Shown: positions 8,603 to 17,924, numbered from the stretch's first letter. The stretch: 64,000 bases of DNA from Psychromarinibacter sediminicola (GCF_029168335.1 NZ_JARGYC010000006.1:41813-105812), one strand, 5' to 3'. The notes: a model not told the origin generated them from the sequence alone. A program made the numbers and translations.

Positions 8603-8843
8603 AAAACTGTCAAACGCAATCGCGGGACGTCCGTAAGTCTTTGAAATAAGGAATTTTATCCCTGAGAGGTCGAAGCGCGCCGCAGGCCGACCCCTGAAGG
8701 ATGCGCCACCGCTGCCCCGTCACACGAAGGCGCCGGACGCCCCGACCCTCCCCTCACGACCCTTGCGTCCGCACACGGCGTTGGACGCAAGGCGGCGACT
8801 CATGCAGGCTGCGCCGGACCTGCCAAACGTCGGAGACCTTTCC
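8603..8843. other. Intergenic stretch, no gene recognised
   Basis: The divergent space between the nan-type operon and the secreted protein gene at 8844. The first 60 bases are AT-richer and belong to the nan promoter region. I see no RNA gene, terminator or convincing short reading frame in the rest. Confidence 0.5.
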
Positions 8844-9509
8844 ATGCCCCGCTTCCCGTTTCGCCCCCTCCTGCTCGGCGCCGCCCTGGCCGGCCTTGCC
8901 GCGGGCACGGCTTTGGCGCAGTCCGAAAACGGCGACGAGCCGTACTGGAAGACGCAATGCGACGACGACTGCCCGACGATGGAGGACAAGCGCGCCGCCG
9001 AGGCAGCGGCGCAGGCGTGGCTGGACGGGATGCCGGAGGACGGCTTCCAGGTGCGGACGGTCAACGCCACCGCGGTCTACGAGGACAAGGTCGTGTCCCT
9101 GGCCGACGGCGGGGAGAGGCGGATCGTCAATATCCACGCCTATGGCGGGGCCTGGCCGACGACGCTGCATTTGAGCGGGCCGGTGCATTCCGGCATGAGC
9201 CCGGCCGAGCTGCAGGCTCGGGTCGAGTCCTTCTCGCATGACGGGTTCCCGGTGCCCGGCCTGTCGGTGGAGCACTGGCGCATCGAGGCACAGACGCCGA
9301 GCAGCCACGTGGAGGAGGGCATCGAGATCCTGGAGGTCGCGCCCGGGCGCGTGAGGTTCCGGGTGCGGACGTCGTTCTTCGCGCTCTACGGGTTCGACAC
9401 GCGAATGCCGGAGATCATGGACGCGCCGACGCCGGAGGAGGCCTATTTCCAGATCCGCACCCCGTTCCGCGGCGAGGCGCTGGTGACCTACGAGGTCGCG
9501 GGGTTCTGA
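8844..9509 (+). CDS. Hypothetical secreted protein
   Basis: A 221-residue protein with a clear signal peptide (about 1-26, ending TALAQ). The mature part begins with a short Cys pair (CDDDC) and then a mixed alpha/beta region rich in Asp, Glu, Trp and aromatic residues. No family motif is recognised. The ATG at 8844 is chosen because it places the signal peptide at the N-terminus; the frame is open from 8763. It stands alone between the nan-type operon and a methyltransferase gene, 122 bases before the latter. Confidence 0.7.
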   Translation: MPRFPFRPLLLGAALAGLAAGTALAQSENGDEPYWKTQCDDDCPTMEDKRAAEAAAQAWLDGMPEDGFQVRTVNATAVYEDKVVSLADGGERRIVNIHAYGGAWPTTLHLSGPVHSGMSPAELQARVESFSHDGFPVPGLSVEHWRIEAQTPSSHVEEGIEILEVAPGRVRFRVRTSFFALYGFDTRMPEIMDAPTPEEAYFQIRTPFRGEALVTYEVAGF

Positions 9510-9631
9510 CGGCCGGGTCTTGCGTCGCCGGGCCGATGCGCGCCGACGTATTCAAACTATCGCATCCGATGCCTATCTCCCGCAGGGGGCGCCCCGCTGA
9601 CGGCGGCGCCCGCCGGGGGAAGGAGACGGGC

Positions 9632-10282
9632 ATGGACACGGACGGCGCAGCGGGCGGCACGGCGCATTGGGACGCGGTTTATCGGGCGCGGGCGGAGGAC
9701 CGGCTGACCTGGTTCGAGGCGACGCCGACGCTGTCGCTGGAGCTGATCGCGCGGCATGCCGTGCCGGGCCGGCCGGTGATCGACGTGGGCGGCGGCGCAT
9801 CGCGGCTTGCGGAGGCGCTGGTGGCGCGCGGGGTCGGGCCGGTGACGGTGCTGGATCTGTCGCCGGAAGCGCTGGCGGCCAGCCGGGCGCGGATGGGCGC
9901 GGCGGCGGCGCAGGTCGACTGGATCGCGGCGGATGTCACCGGCTGGGTGCCGGACCGGCGCTACGGGCTGTGGCACGACCGGGCGGTGTTCCATTTCCTG
10001 ACCGACGCGGCGCAGCGCGCGGGCTACCTGCGAGCGCTGGACGCCGCGCTGGACCCGGACGGCGCCGCCATTCTCATGACCTTTGCCGAGGACGGGCCGG
10101 AGACATGCTCGGGCCTGCCGGTGCGGCGCTACAGCCCGGACACGCTGGCGGCCGAGGTCGAGGCGCATCTGCCGGGGCGGTTCCGGCTTGCCGAACGCGG
10201 CCGGCACGTGCATGTCACGCCCAAGGGCAACCGGCAGGCGTTCCAGCTGTCGGTGCTGAGGCGGCAGGAGCAGGCGGAATGA
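9632..10282 (+). CDS. Class I SAM-dependent methyltransferase
   Basis: A 216-residue Rossmann-fold methyltransferase. SAM-binding motif I is VIDVGGGASRLAEALV at about 48-63, the acidic end of strand 2 is VTVLDLSPEAL, and a motif II/III region LWHDRAVFHFL follows. It resembles the small methyltransferases annotated near thiopurine methyltransferase-like proteins. The start is ATG at 9632, preceded by AAGGAG. Its stop overlaps the ybgC start in ATGA, which couples it to the Tol-Pal cluster. The substrate is unknown. Confidence 0.88.
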   Translation: MDTDGAAGGTAHWDAVYRARAEDRLTWFEATPTLSLELIARHAVPGRPVIDVGGGASRLAEALVARGVGPVTVLDLSPEALAASRARMGAAAAQVDWIAADVTGWVPDRRYGLWHDRAVFHFLTDAAQRAGYLRALDAALDPDGAAILMTFAEDGPETCSGLPVRRYSPDTLAAEVEAHLPGRFRLAERGRHVHVTPKGNRQAFQLSVLRRQEQAE

Positions 10283-10665
10283 GCCACCGATTTCCGGTCC
10301 GGGTCTATTACGAGGACACCGATCTGGCCGGGATCGTCTATTACGCCAATTACCTGAAGTTCATCGAGCGCGCGCGCAGCGAATGGGTGCGCAAGTTGGG
10401 GATCGACCAGAGCGAGCTAAAGCGGCAGGGGCTGGTCTTTGCCGTGCGGCGGGTGGAGGCGGATTACCTCCGGCCCGCCCGCTTCGACGACGAGGTGATC
10501 GTTGTTACAGAGCCGGTAGAGCGGACGGCCGCCCGGCTGGTCCTGCGACAGGACGTAACGCGCGGGGAAGAGGTGCTTTTCTCGGCGCGCGTGACGCTGG
10601 TGGTGCTCACGGAATCGGGCCGGCCGGGACGGATGCCGGCAGAGATTCGCCGAGTGGTCGGCTGA
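10279..10665 (+). CDS. ybgC: Tol-Pal system-associated acyl-CoA thioesterase YbgC
   Basis: A 128-residue hotdog-fold thioesterase. The active-site signature YYEDTDLAGIVYYANYLKF with the catalytic Asp lies at 10-28, followed by ERARSEW. YbgC is the standard first gene of the Tol-Pal operon and acts on acyl-CoA or acyl-ACP thioesters linked with phospholipid metabolism at the inner membrane. It overlaps the upstream methyltransferase by four bases and is followed by a 114-base gap holding a probable tolQ promoter. Confidence 0.95.
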   Translation: MSHRFPVRVYYEDTDLAGIVYYANYLKFIERARSEWVRKLGIDQSELKRQGLVFAVRRVEADYLRPARFDDEVIVVTEPVERTAARLVLRQDVTRGEEVLFSARVTLVVLTESGRPGRMPAEIRRVVG

Positions 10666-10698
10666 TCACGGGTCTTTGTGTTTCCAATACGGCTTTTC

Positions 10699-10728
10699 TT
10701 GGCTTTTGGGGGCGAAATCCGGTAGACA
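10699..10728 (+). promoter_or_regulatory. Candidate tolQ promoter
   Basis: TTGGCT at 10699-10704 and TAGACA at 10723-10728, separated by 18 bases, match a sigma-70-type promoter at four of six positions each. The site lies 52 bases before tolQ in the only sizeable gap between ybgC and tolQ. It is a sequence match only. Confidence 0.35.
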
Positions 10729-10779
10729 CGTGGGCAAGAAGAGCCCGCGCAAGCCGGGCCGACGAAAAGAGCAGGACCA

Positions 10780-11451
10780 ATGGAAGCCGATTTCTCCTTT
10801 TTCGCGCTGTTCTGGCGTGCGTCGTTTGTCGTGCAGTTGGTGATGCTTCTGCTGCTGGCCGCCTCGTTCTGGGCCTGGGCCATCATCATCCGAAAGATCA
10901 TCACCTACCGCGCGGCGCGGCGCGAGGCGGAGGCGTTCGACGCCGTTTTCTGGTCGGGCGAGCCGCTGGACGAGCTCTACGACACGCTGGGCCCGACGCC
11001 GGACGGCGCGTCGGAGCGGATCTTCGCGGCCGGGATGCTGGAATGGCGGCGCTCGCACCGGCAGGACGGCGCGCTGATCGCCGGCGCGCAGAGCCGGATC
11101 GACCGGTCGATGGACGTGGCCATCGCCAAGGAAGCCGAGGACCTGAACCGGGGCCTGCCGTTCCTGGCGACGGTGGGGTCGACGGCGCCCTTCGTGGGGC
11201 TGTTCGGCACCGTCTGGGGCATCATGCGCTCGTTCATCGAGATCGCGGGGCAGCAGAACACCTCGCTCGCCGTGGTCGCGCCGGGGATCGCCGAGGCGCT
11301 GCTGGCGACGGGGCTGGGGCTTCTGGCCGCGATCCCGGCGGTGGTGGCCTATAACAAGCTGTCGTCGGATTCCGACGCCATCGTGGCGAATTACGAGAGC
11401 TTCGCCGACGAGTTCTCGACCATCCTGTCGCGGCAGCTGGACGCGGCCTGA
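10780..11451 (+). CDS. tolQ: Tol-Pal system proton-channel subunit TolQ
   Basis: A 223-residue inner-membrane protein of the MotA/TolQ/ExbB family with three hydrophobic segments (about 15-37, 125-147 and 165-185). The conserved block GLPFLATVGSTAPFVGLFGTVWGI and the following AIAEALLATGLGLLAAIPAV-type helix are present. With TolR it uses the proton motive force to energise TolA, holding the outer membrane to the cell wall during division. Its stop overlaps the tolR ATG by one base. Confidence 0.97.
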   Translation: MEADFSFFALFWRASFVVQLVMLLLLAASFWAWAIIIRKIITYRAARREAEAFDAVFWSGEPLDELYDTLGPTPDGASERIFAAGMLEWRRSHRQDGALIAGAQSRIDRSMDVAIAKEAEDLNRGLPFLATVGSTAPFVGLFGTVWGIMRSFIEIAGQQNTSLAVVAPGIAEALLATGLGLLAAIPAVVAYNKLSSDSDAIVANYESFADEFSTILSRQLDAA

Positions 11452-11933
11452 TGGGGGCCGGGGTCGTCAAGAACGGCGGCGGGGCCAAGCGGCGCGGGCG
11501 CGACCGGCGCCGCCGGGGCAACGCGCGCGCGATGTCCGAGATCAACGTGACGCCCTTCGTCGACGTGATGCTGGTGCTTCTGATCATCTTCATGGTGTCG
11601 GCGCCGCTTCTGACCGTGGGCGTGCCGATCGAGCTGCCCGAGACGGCGGCCGAGGCGCTGCCCGTCGACCAGGAAGAGCCGCTGACGGTGACGATCACCG
11701 ACGAGGGCACGCTGATGATCCAGACGACCGAGATCGCGCGGGATCAGCTGATCGGCCGGCTGCGGGCCATCGCCGCCGAGCGGGTGAGCGACAAGATCTT
11801 CCTGCGCGCCGACGGCCGGATACCCTATGCCCGGGTCGCCGAGGTGATGGGCGCGCTGAACGCCGGCGGGTTCCGCAACATCGGGCTGGTGACGGATACC
11901 GGCGGGCCGTCGCTGGACGACGCGGGCGGCTGA
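11451..11933 (+). CDS. tolR: Tol-Pal system protein TolR
   Basis: A 160-residue ExbD/TolR protein. It has one transmembrane helix at about 38-58 with the essential Asp in TPFVDVMLVLLIIFMV, then a periplasmic domain ending in the DGRIPYARVAEVMGALNAGGF segment. The N-terminus is unusually Arg-rich (about 14-25), typical of a cytoplasmic anchor. It shares one base with tolQ and is followed five bases later by tolA. Confidence 0.96.
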   Translation: MGAGVVKNGGGAKRRGRDRRRRGNARAMSEINVTPFVDVMLVLLIIFMVSAPLLTVGVPIELPETAAEALPVDQEEPLTVTITDEGTLMIQTTEIARDQLIGRLRAIAAERVSDKIFLRADGRIPYARVAEVMGALNAGGFRNIGLVTDTGGPSLDDAGG

Positions 11934-11938
11934 GGACA

Positions 11939-13141
11939 TTGGACACGGGGACGGTCATATCGGGCACGGGCCACGGGCTTTTGCTGGCGTGGCTGGCCTT
12001 CGGCGGGCTGTTGCAGCCGGCGCCGGAGGAACCGGAATTCTCGGTCGCGGACGTGTCGATCATCTCGTCGGAGGAGTTCGCGGCGCTGAGCCGGCCGGAG
12101 GTGGCCGAGGAGGCGCCGGAGGCGGAGACCGCCGCCCCCGAGGTCGAGGAGACGCCGCCGGAGCCGGCCGAGCCGGAGGTTGAGGCGTCGCCGCCGCCGG
12201 CGCCGCGGCCGGAGGAGCCGCCCGAGCAGGCGGAACCGCCGCTCGCCGAGGCGCCGGAGATGCCCGAGGATGTGCCGGTGGAACCCGAGACCCCGCCGGC
12301 GCCGGAACCCGATGTGGTCGAGCCGCCCGAAGAGGTCGCCCCGCCGGCCGAGCCGCCTGCCCCGCCCGAGCCCGAGGTGGCCGAGGAGCCGCAGCCGGAC
12401 GCGGCCCCGCGCGTGGCGCCGGACCCGGTGCCGGAGACGCAGGATTCGCCCGAGATCGCCGACACGCCCGCGCCCCGCGTGGACGAGGAGGCCGACACCG
12501 ACCAGGTCGCCGAAGAACAGCCCGACGCCGCGCCGGAAGAGGCGACGACCGAGATCGTGACCGAGGCGGAGACGCCCTCGGGCGCGCCGGACCGCTCGCC
12601 CGTGCCGCGGGCGCGGCCCGCCGCTCCGGCCCCCGCGCCCGAGACCGAGGCGGTCGAAGGCCCGGTGGAGGTGGCCGAGCCCGACGCGCCAGACGACGCG
12701 CCGGACGACGCGCCCTCGGAGGCGCCCGAGGAGGACCAGCTGGCCGAGGCCATCGCCGGCGCCGTGGCCGAGGCGAACGAGGACGGGGCCCCGGCCGCCA
12801 GTGCCACGCCCGCCGGCCCACCGATGACGCGCGGCGAGGAAGAGGCGCTGCGCGTGGCGGTGCAGCAATGCTGGAACCTCGGCTCCTCCTCGACCGAGGC
12901 GCTGCAGACGACGGTGGTGGTCTCGGTCGACATGAACCGCGACGGGACACCGGACACGGGCTCGATCCGGCTGGTGGCGTCGAACAATGTCGGCAGCGAG
13001 GGCGAGCGCATCGCCTTCGAGGCGGCGCGACGCGCGATCATCCGCTGCGGCGCGCGCGGCTTCCCGCTGCCGGAGGAAAAGTACGGCTACTGGCAAGAGA
13101 TCGAGATGACCTTCAACCCCGAGGGGATGCGGCTGAGATGA
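11939..13141 (+). CDS. tolA: Cell envelope integrity protein TolA
   Basis: A 400-residue protein. It has a single N-terminal membrane helix (about 6-24), a long Pro/Glu/Ala-rich linker (about 40-290) that bridges the periplasm, and a C-terminal domain (about 300-400) with QQCWNLG, TVVVSVDMNRDGTP and FEAARRAIIRCG. The start is TTG at 11939 (TTGGACACG), since the membrane helix begins at once and no ATG lies in frame before it; GAGGA just upstream can act as ribosome site. The stop overlaps the next ATG (ATGA). The C-terminal domain is repeated in the following gene. Confidence 0.92.
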   Translation: MDTGTVISGTGHGLLLAWLAFGGLLQPAPEEPEFSVADVSIISSEEFAALSRPEVAEEAPEAETAAPEVEETPPEPAEPEVEASPPPAPRPEEPPEQAEPPLAEAPEMPEDVPVEPETPPAPEPDVVEPPEEVAPPAEPPAPPEPEVAEEPQPDAAPRVAPDPVPETQDSPEIADTPAPRVDEEADTDQVAEEQPDAAPEEATTEIVTEAETPSGAPDRSPVPRARPAAPAPAPETEAVEGPVEVAEPDAPDDAPDDAPSEAPEEDQLAEAIAGAVAEANEDGAPAASATPAGPPMTRGEEEALRVAVQQCWNLGSSSTEALQTTVVVSVDMNRDGTPDTGSIRLVASNNVGSEGERIAFEAARRAIIRCGARGFPLPEEKYGYWQEIEMTFNPEGMRLR

Positions 13142-13596
13142 GGGGGCGCGTCGTATCGGCATTGCTGACCGCCCTGCTGTCCGGTCTTGTCACCCCATCG
13201 GGGGCAGAGGGTCAACGCCTCGGCCCCGAACCGGGCGAGGCCGGCCTTCCGGTCGACCTGGCCCAGCCCGCGCCGCCGCTCTCGCCCGCGGTCATTGAGG
13301 CGCTCGGACTTGCGGTGCAGCAGTGCTGGACCCTCGGGGCCTCTCCCTCGGGGACGAGACAGACGACGGTGGTGGTTTCCGTCGACATGCGCCGGGACGG
13401 GACACCGGATAACGGCTCGATCCGGCTTGTGAGCTCGGAAACCCCTGGCGGCGAGGCCGAGCGTATCGCCTTCGAGGCCGCGCGCCGCGCGATCATTCGG
13501 TGCGGGGCGCGGGGCTTCCCGCTGCCGGAAGAGAAATACCCACATTGGAAGAGAATCGAGATGACCTTCGATCCCGAGGGAGCGCACCGGCAATGA
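13138..13596 (+). CDS. Secreted stand-alone TolA C-terminal-domain protein
   Basis: A 152-residue protein with a signal peptide (about 1-25, MRGRVVSALLTALLSG...) followed by a domain nearly the same as the end of TolA: QQCWTLG, TVVVSVDMRRDGTPDNGSIR, AFEAARRAIIRCGARGFPLP and IEMTFDPEG. It lacks the membrane anchor and Pro/Glu linker. Similarity is high in DNA as well as protein, which points to a fairly recent tandem duplication of the tolA 3' end with a new secretion signal. The ATG at 13138 overlaps the tolA stop. A free periplasmic domain could compete with or assist TolA in contacting TolB or Pal; that is inference. Confidence 0.82.
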   Translation: MRGRVVSALLTALLSGLVTPSGAEGQRLGPEPGEAGLPVDLAQPAPPLSPAVIEALGLAVQQCWTLGASPSGTRQTTVVVSVDMRRDGTPDNGSIRLVSSETPGGEAERIAFEAARRAIIRCGARGFPLPEEKYPHWKRIEMTFDPEGAHRQ

Positions 13597-13794
13597 AAGG
13601 GTCCGCGATGTCTTCCTACGGGGCACGGTGCATGGGCAAGGCCATCTTTCGCCCCGTCGTCGCACTCGCACCCGCGAACCGAACGACTCCATTAACGGTA
13701 GATAAACCGTCCCGCCGCGCCATATGGTGGCCTCGAACCCCTGCGAGCCGCCGCTCCGCGCCAGTGACGTGACAATCGAGAGGGTATTTCACGC

Positions 13795-15120
13795 ATGATC
13801 CGCCTTTTGATCCTGACCCTTGCCCTGGGCCTGGCCGCCGCCGGTCCCGCCGCCGCGCAGGAGCGCGGGCCGCTCCGGATCGAGATCACCGAGGGCGTGA
13901 TCGAGCCTCTGCCCTTCGCGATCCCGCAATTCGTCCCGGAAAATCCCGGCGCCGCCGAGATGGCGCGGCAGATCACCCGCGTGGTCTCGGCCGACCTGAC
14001 CGGCACGGGGCTGTTCCGCGAGATCCCGCGCGACGCCTATATCTCGGACGTCACCAGCTTTCAGAGCCCGGTGCAGTATTCCGACTGGAAGGCGATCAAC
14101 GCGCAGGCGCTGATCACCGGGGCGGTGCAGACCACGAATGACGGCCGGGTGATCGTGAAGTTCCGCCTGTTCGACGTGTTCGCCGAGAACCAGCTGGGCG
14201 ACGGACTGCAATTCGCGGCCAGCCAGGACAGCTGGCGGCGGATGGCGCACAAGGTGGCCGACGCGGTCTATTCCCGGATCACCGGCGAGGGCGCCTATTT
14301 CGACAGCCGCGTCGTGTTCGTCGCCTCCAGCGGGCCGAAGGACGCCCGGCGCACGCGGCTGGCGATCATGGATTACGACGGCGCGAACGTGGAATACCTG
14401 ACCGACAGCGGCAACCTGGTGCTGGCGCCGCGGTTTTCGCCCGACGGTAAGCGGGTGCTCTACACCAGCTACGAGACCGGCAGCCCGCGCATCCACATCC
14501 TGGACGTCGACACCGTCGAGCGCCGGGTGCTGGAACAGGAGGCCGGCGCGATGTCGGTGGGGCCCTCCTTTACCCCCGACGGCAACAAGGTGATCTACTC
14601 GCTGGCGCGCGGCGGCAACTCGGACCTCTACGAGCTGAACCTTCAGACCGGCGCGACGCGGCAGCTGACCAGCGCACCGTCGATCGAGACCTCGCCCAGC
14701 GTGTCGCCCGACGGCCGCTTCATCGTGTTCGAAAGCGACCGCTCGGGCAGCCAGCAGCTCTATGTGATGCCCGCGGGCGGCGGCGAGGCGCGGCGGATCA
14801 GCTCGGGCGCGGGACGCTACGGCGCGCCCGTGTGGTCGCCGCGGGGCGACATGATCGCCTTCGTGAAACAGAACAAGGGCCGGTTCCATATCGGCGTGAT
14901 GCGGACCGACGGGTCCGAAGAACGCCTGCTGACGGCGTCCTTCCTGGACGAAAGCCCGACCTGGTCGCCCAACGGCCGCGTGATCATGTTCACCCGCGAG
15001 AGCCAGGGCGCCTCGGGGCAGCCGTCGCTCTATTCCGTCGACATCACCGGGCGCAACCTGCGCCGCGTCCCGCTGGAGACGGCGGCCTCCGATCCGACGT
15101 GGTCGCCGCTGCTGCAATGA
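13795..15120 (+). CDS. tolB: Tol-Pal system beta-propeller protein TolB
   Basis: A 441-residue periplasmic protein: signal peptide about 1-21 (ending AAAQ), an N-terminal TolB_N domain (about 25-150), then a six-bladed WD40-like propeller with repeated [36 protein letters not shown] and [11 protein letters not shown] strands. TolB links Pal, TolA and peptidoglycan-bound partners. It sits 198 bases after the small TolA-domain gene and 76 bases before pal. Confidence 0.97.
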   Translation: MIRLLILTLALGLAAAGPAAAQERGPLRIEITEGVIEPLPFAIPQFVPENPGAAEMARQITRVVSADLTGTGLFREIPRDAYISDVTSFQSPVQYSDWKAINAQALITGAVQTTNDGRVIVKFRLFDVFAENQLGDGLQFAASQDSWRRMAHKVADAVYSRITGEGAYFDSRVVFVASSGPKDARRTRLAIMDYDGANVEYLTDSGNLVLAPRFSPDGKRVLYTSYETGSPRIHILDVDTVERRVLEQEAGAMSVGPSFTPDGNKVIYSLARGGNSDLYELNLQTGATRQLTSAPSIETSPSVSPDGRFIVFESDRSGSQQLYVMPAGGGEARRISSGAGRYGAPVWSPRGDMIAFVKQNKGRFHIGVMRTDGSEERLLTASFLDESPTWSPNGRVIMFTRESQGASGQPSLYSVDITGRNLRRVPLETAASDPTWSPLLQ

Positions 15121-15196
15121 CGCTTCGTTCCCAAACCGCCGCGATGGTGCTAGACTGCCGGCATCGAGCGACAATGACCCAAAGAGGCATGACCAG

Positions 15197-15727
15197 ATGA
15201 CCCCCTTCCGCATTGCCATCGGCGCGCTGGCCCTGATCGCGCTCGGCGCCTGTTCCAACCCCGACCGCTTCGGCGGCGACGGGGCCGGCCCGAACGGCGG
15301 GATCACCGACCCCGACGCCTATGACAGCACCGGCGGGCTGAACGACCCGTCGAACCCCGCCTCGCCCGCCTATTTCAGCGAGGCGATCGGCGACCGCGTT
15401 CTGTTCGAGGTGGACCAGAGCAGCCTGACCCCCGCGGCGCAGGGCGTGCTGGACCGCCAGGCGACCTGGCTGATCGACAACCCCGAATACAACGCCAAGA
15501 TCGAGGGCCACGCCGACGAGCAGGGCACGCGGGTCTACAACTTCAACCTCGGCGAGCGGCGGGCGAACGCGGTGCGGGAATACCTGATCTCGCGCGGGGT
15601 GTCGGCGAACCGGATCACCACGATCAGCTACGGCAAGGAGCGGCCCATCGAGATCTGTTCCGAGGAAGCGTGCTATCAGAAGAACCGGCGCGCGGTGACG
15701 GTGGTCACCGCCGGCGGCGTGAGCTGA
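15197..15727 (+). CDS. pal: Peptidoglycan-associated lipoprotein Pal
   Basis: A 176-residue outer-membrane lipoprotein. The lipobox LGAC places the lipidated Cys at residue 19; a Gly/Asp-rich spacer follows, then an OmpA-like peptidoglycan-binding domain from about 68 (VLFEVDQSSLTPAAQ). The domain contains IEGHADEQGTRVYNFNLGERRANAV, where the Asp and Arg bind diaminopimelate. It anchors the Tol machine to the cell wall. cpoB begins seven bases after its stop. Confidence 0.97.
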   Translation: MTPFRIAIGALALIALGACSNPDRFGGDGAGPNGGITDPDAYDSTGGLNDPSNPASPAYFSEAIGDRVLFEVDQSSLTPAAQGVLDRQATWLIDNPEYNAKIEGHADEQGTRVYNFNLGERRANAVREYLISRGVSANRITTISYGKERPIEICSEEACYQKNRRAVTVVTAGGVS

Positions 15728-15734
15728 GGCGGCG

Positions 15735-16592
15735 ATGCGCGGTGGTGTGAAGGCCCTGGTCCTGGCCGTGGCGCTGGCGGCGCCGGCGGGGCCCGTCGCG
15801 GCGCAGTCGGGGCAGGAGCAGACCCTGGCCGACATCCGCCAGGAGCTGTCGGTGCTGTATGTGGAATTGCAGCGGCTGAAGCGGCAGCTGTCGACCACCG
15901 GTGCGCCAGAGGTGGCCGTCGGCGGTGCGACCGCGCTGGAGCGGATGGACCGGATCGAGGCCGAGCTGCAACGCCTGACCGCCGAGGCCGAGGCGATGGA
16001 GCTGCGGGTCAACCGCATCGTCGAGGACGGCACCAACCGCGTCGGCGACCTGGAGTTCCGGCTGTGCGAGCTGGAGGCCGACTGCGACATCGCCGATCTG
16101 GGCGAGACGCCGACGCTGGGCGGCGACGTGGCCGAGGAAGAGATCGCGCCGATCGAGGTTCTGCCGCCGGCCGGGGACGACACCGGCACGGGCGACGGGG
16201 CCGAGATGGCGATGGGCGAGCAGGCGGATTTCGACCGCGCCAAGGCCGCCTACGACGCCGGCGAGTACGGCCAGGCCGCGCAGATGTTCCGCGCCTTCAC
16301 CGAGACCTATCCCGGCGGCCCGCTGAACGCCGAGGCGCATTTCCTGCGCGGCGAGGCGCTGTCGCAGTCCGGCCAGACCGCGCCGGCGGCCCGCGCCTAT
16401 CTCGACGCCTTTTCCGGCCGCCCCGAGGGGCCGCGGGCGCCGCAGGCCCTGCTGAAGCTGGGGCTGGCGCTGAATTCGCTGGGCCAGGCGGAGGAGGGCT
16501 GCGTGATGCTGCGCCAGGTCGGCGCGCGTTTCCCCGGCACACCGCAGGCGGCAGAGGCGGCGACCCAGGCGCAGACGCTGGGCTGTCAGTGA
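15735..16592 (+). CDS. cpoB: Cell division coordinator CpoB (YbgF), TolA-binding
   Basis: A 285-residue periplasmic protein. It has a signal peptide (about 1-23), an N-terminal coiled coil with heptad-like LADIRQEL and RMDRIEAELQRLTAEAEAMELRV, an acidic linker, then a C-terminal TPR domain (about 165-285; FDRAKAAYDAGEYGQAAQMFRAF and later repeats). CpoB binds TolA and coordinates outer-membrane constriction with septal wall synthesis in E. coli. Its stop overlaps the tilS GTG start. Confidence 0.93.
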   Translation: MRGGVKALVLAVALAAPAGPVAAQSGQEQTLADIRQELSVLYVELQRLKRQLSTTGAPEVAVGGATALERMDRIEAELQRLTAEAEAMELRVNRIVEDGTNRVGDLEFRLCELEADCDIADLGETPTLGGDVAEEEIAPIEVLPPAGDDTGTGDGAEMAMGEQADFDRAKAAYDAGEYGQAAQMFRAFTETYPGGPLNAEAHFLRGEALSQSGQTAPAARAYLDAFSGRPEGPRAPQALLKLGLALNSLGQAEEGCVMLRQVGARFPGTPQAAEAATQAQTLGCQ

Positions 16593-17842
16593 GCCACGAG
16601 CCGCCGCTCGCCGAGCGGCTGCGGGGTCGGGTCGCCGGCCGCATCGCCCCGAACGCTCCGTCGCGGCTGGGCGTCGCCGTCTCCGGCGGCGGCGACTCGC
16701 TGGCGCTTCTGGATCTGCTGATGACTGTGACGGGGCCGGGCGTGCCGCTGGAGGCGGTGACGGTGGACCACGGTCTGCGGCCCGAGGCGCGCGACGAGGC
16801 CGCGCATGTGGCCGCGCTCTGTGCCCGCTGGGGCGTGCCGCACGAGACCCTGCGCTGGGACGGCGGCGGCGAGCGCGGCAACCTGATGGCCAACGCGCGG
16901 GCGGCGCGATACCGGCTGATCGCGGATTGGGCCGGGCGCCGGGGGATCGGCGCGGTCGCGCTGGGCCATACCGCCGACGACGTGGCGGAGACCTTCCTGA
17001 TGCGGCTGGCGCGGGCGTCGGGCATCGACGGGCTGGCCACGATGCGGGCGCGCTTCGAGCTGCACGGCCTGTCCTGGCTGCGCCCGCTTCTGGACATCCG
17101 CCGCACCGACCTGCGCGCCTATCTGAAAAGTCGGGGCATCGCGTGGTGCGACGACCCGACGAATGCGGACCTTCGCTATGACCGGGCGCGGACCCGGCAG
17201 ATCGTCGAGGTTCTGACTCCGCTGGGGATCGACGCCGGCACGCTGGGCCGGGTGGCCGACAACATGGCGGCGGCGCGCGACGCGCTGCAGCACTATGCCC
17301 GGATCGAGGCGCCGCGATGCGTCCGGGTCGACCGCGGCGACGTGCTGCTCGACCGCGCGCCGGACCCGCCGGTGCCGGCCGAGATCGACCGGCGCCTGCT
17401 GGTCGCGGCTTTGATCTTCGTGTCGGGCGCGGACTATCCCCCGCGCGAATCGAGCCTGACGAACCTGCGCGCGGCGCTGGCGCGGCAGGAGAGCCATACG
17501 ATCTGCGGCTGCCATGTCTCGCACGCGCCCGACGGCCGCTTGCGGATCACCCGGGAATGGAACGCCGTGAAGGATCTCGCCGGCCCCGCCGACGCGCTGT
17601 GGGACGGGCGCTGGCGGCTGACCGGGCCGCACGCGCCGGAGCTGGAGGTCCGCGCCCTGGGCGAGGCCGTGTCACAATGTCCCAACCGCCGTACGACCGG
17701 CCTGCCGCGGCCGACGCTTCTCGCCTCGCCCTCCGTGTGGCGCGGAAACGCGCTGATTTCCGCCCCATTGGCGGGCATGCCGGCCGGCTGGACGGCGGAA
17801 CTGGACGAAACCCGCTGCGAATTCGTCGCATCGGTGTTATAG
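16589..17842 (+). CDS. tilS: tRNA(Ile)-lysidine synthase TilS
   Basis: A 417-residue N-type ATP pyrophosphatase. The PP-loop SGGGDS is at about 31-36, and VDHGLRPEA and [21 protein letters not shown] are family signatures. It changes C34 of the AUA-reading tRNA-Ile to lysidine, which is essential for decoding. The start is GTG at 16589, overlapping the cpoB stop in GTGA; the open frame upstream is out-of-frame cpoB. The tilS-ftsH order after the Tol operon is common in alphaproteobacteria. Confidence 0.93.
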   Translation: MSHEPPLAERLRGRVAGRIAPNAPSRLGVAVSGGGDSLALLDLLMTVTGPGVPLEAVTVDHGLRPEARDEAAHVAALCARWGVPHETLRWDGGGERGNLMANARAARYRLIADWAGRRGIGAVALGHTADDVAETFLMRLARASGIDGLATMRARFELHGLSWLRPLLDIRRTDLRAYLKSRGIAWCDDPTNADLRYDRARTRQIVEVLTPLGIDAGTLGRVADNMAAARDALQHYARIEAPRCVRVDRGDVLLDRAPDPPVPAEIDRRLLVAALIFVSGADYPPRESSLTNLRAALARQESHTICGCHVSHAPDGRLRITREWNAVKDLAGPADALWDGRWRLTGPHAPELEVRALGEAVSQCPNRRTTGLPRPTLLASPSVWRGNALISAPLAGMPAGWTAELDETRCEFVASVL

Positions 17843-17924
17843 CGTTGAAGATCCCGCCCCGTTCCCTATTTTAAGCAGGCAGGCCCGCGGGGCGCCGCGA
17901 GAGCCAGACTTGGAGGAGTTTTCC

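Noticed and set aside
12060..12950. Proline/arginine-rich frames and apparent repeats in the tolA linker
   Set aside because: They come from the Pro/Glu/Ala-rich TolA linker; the repeats are codon-level low complexity, not a CRISPR or VNTR.
13789..15306. A minus-strand open frame of 505 codons opposite tolB
   Set aside because: Mirror frame of tolB; Arg/Gly/Val-rich and without a family.
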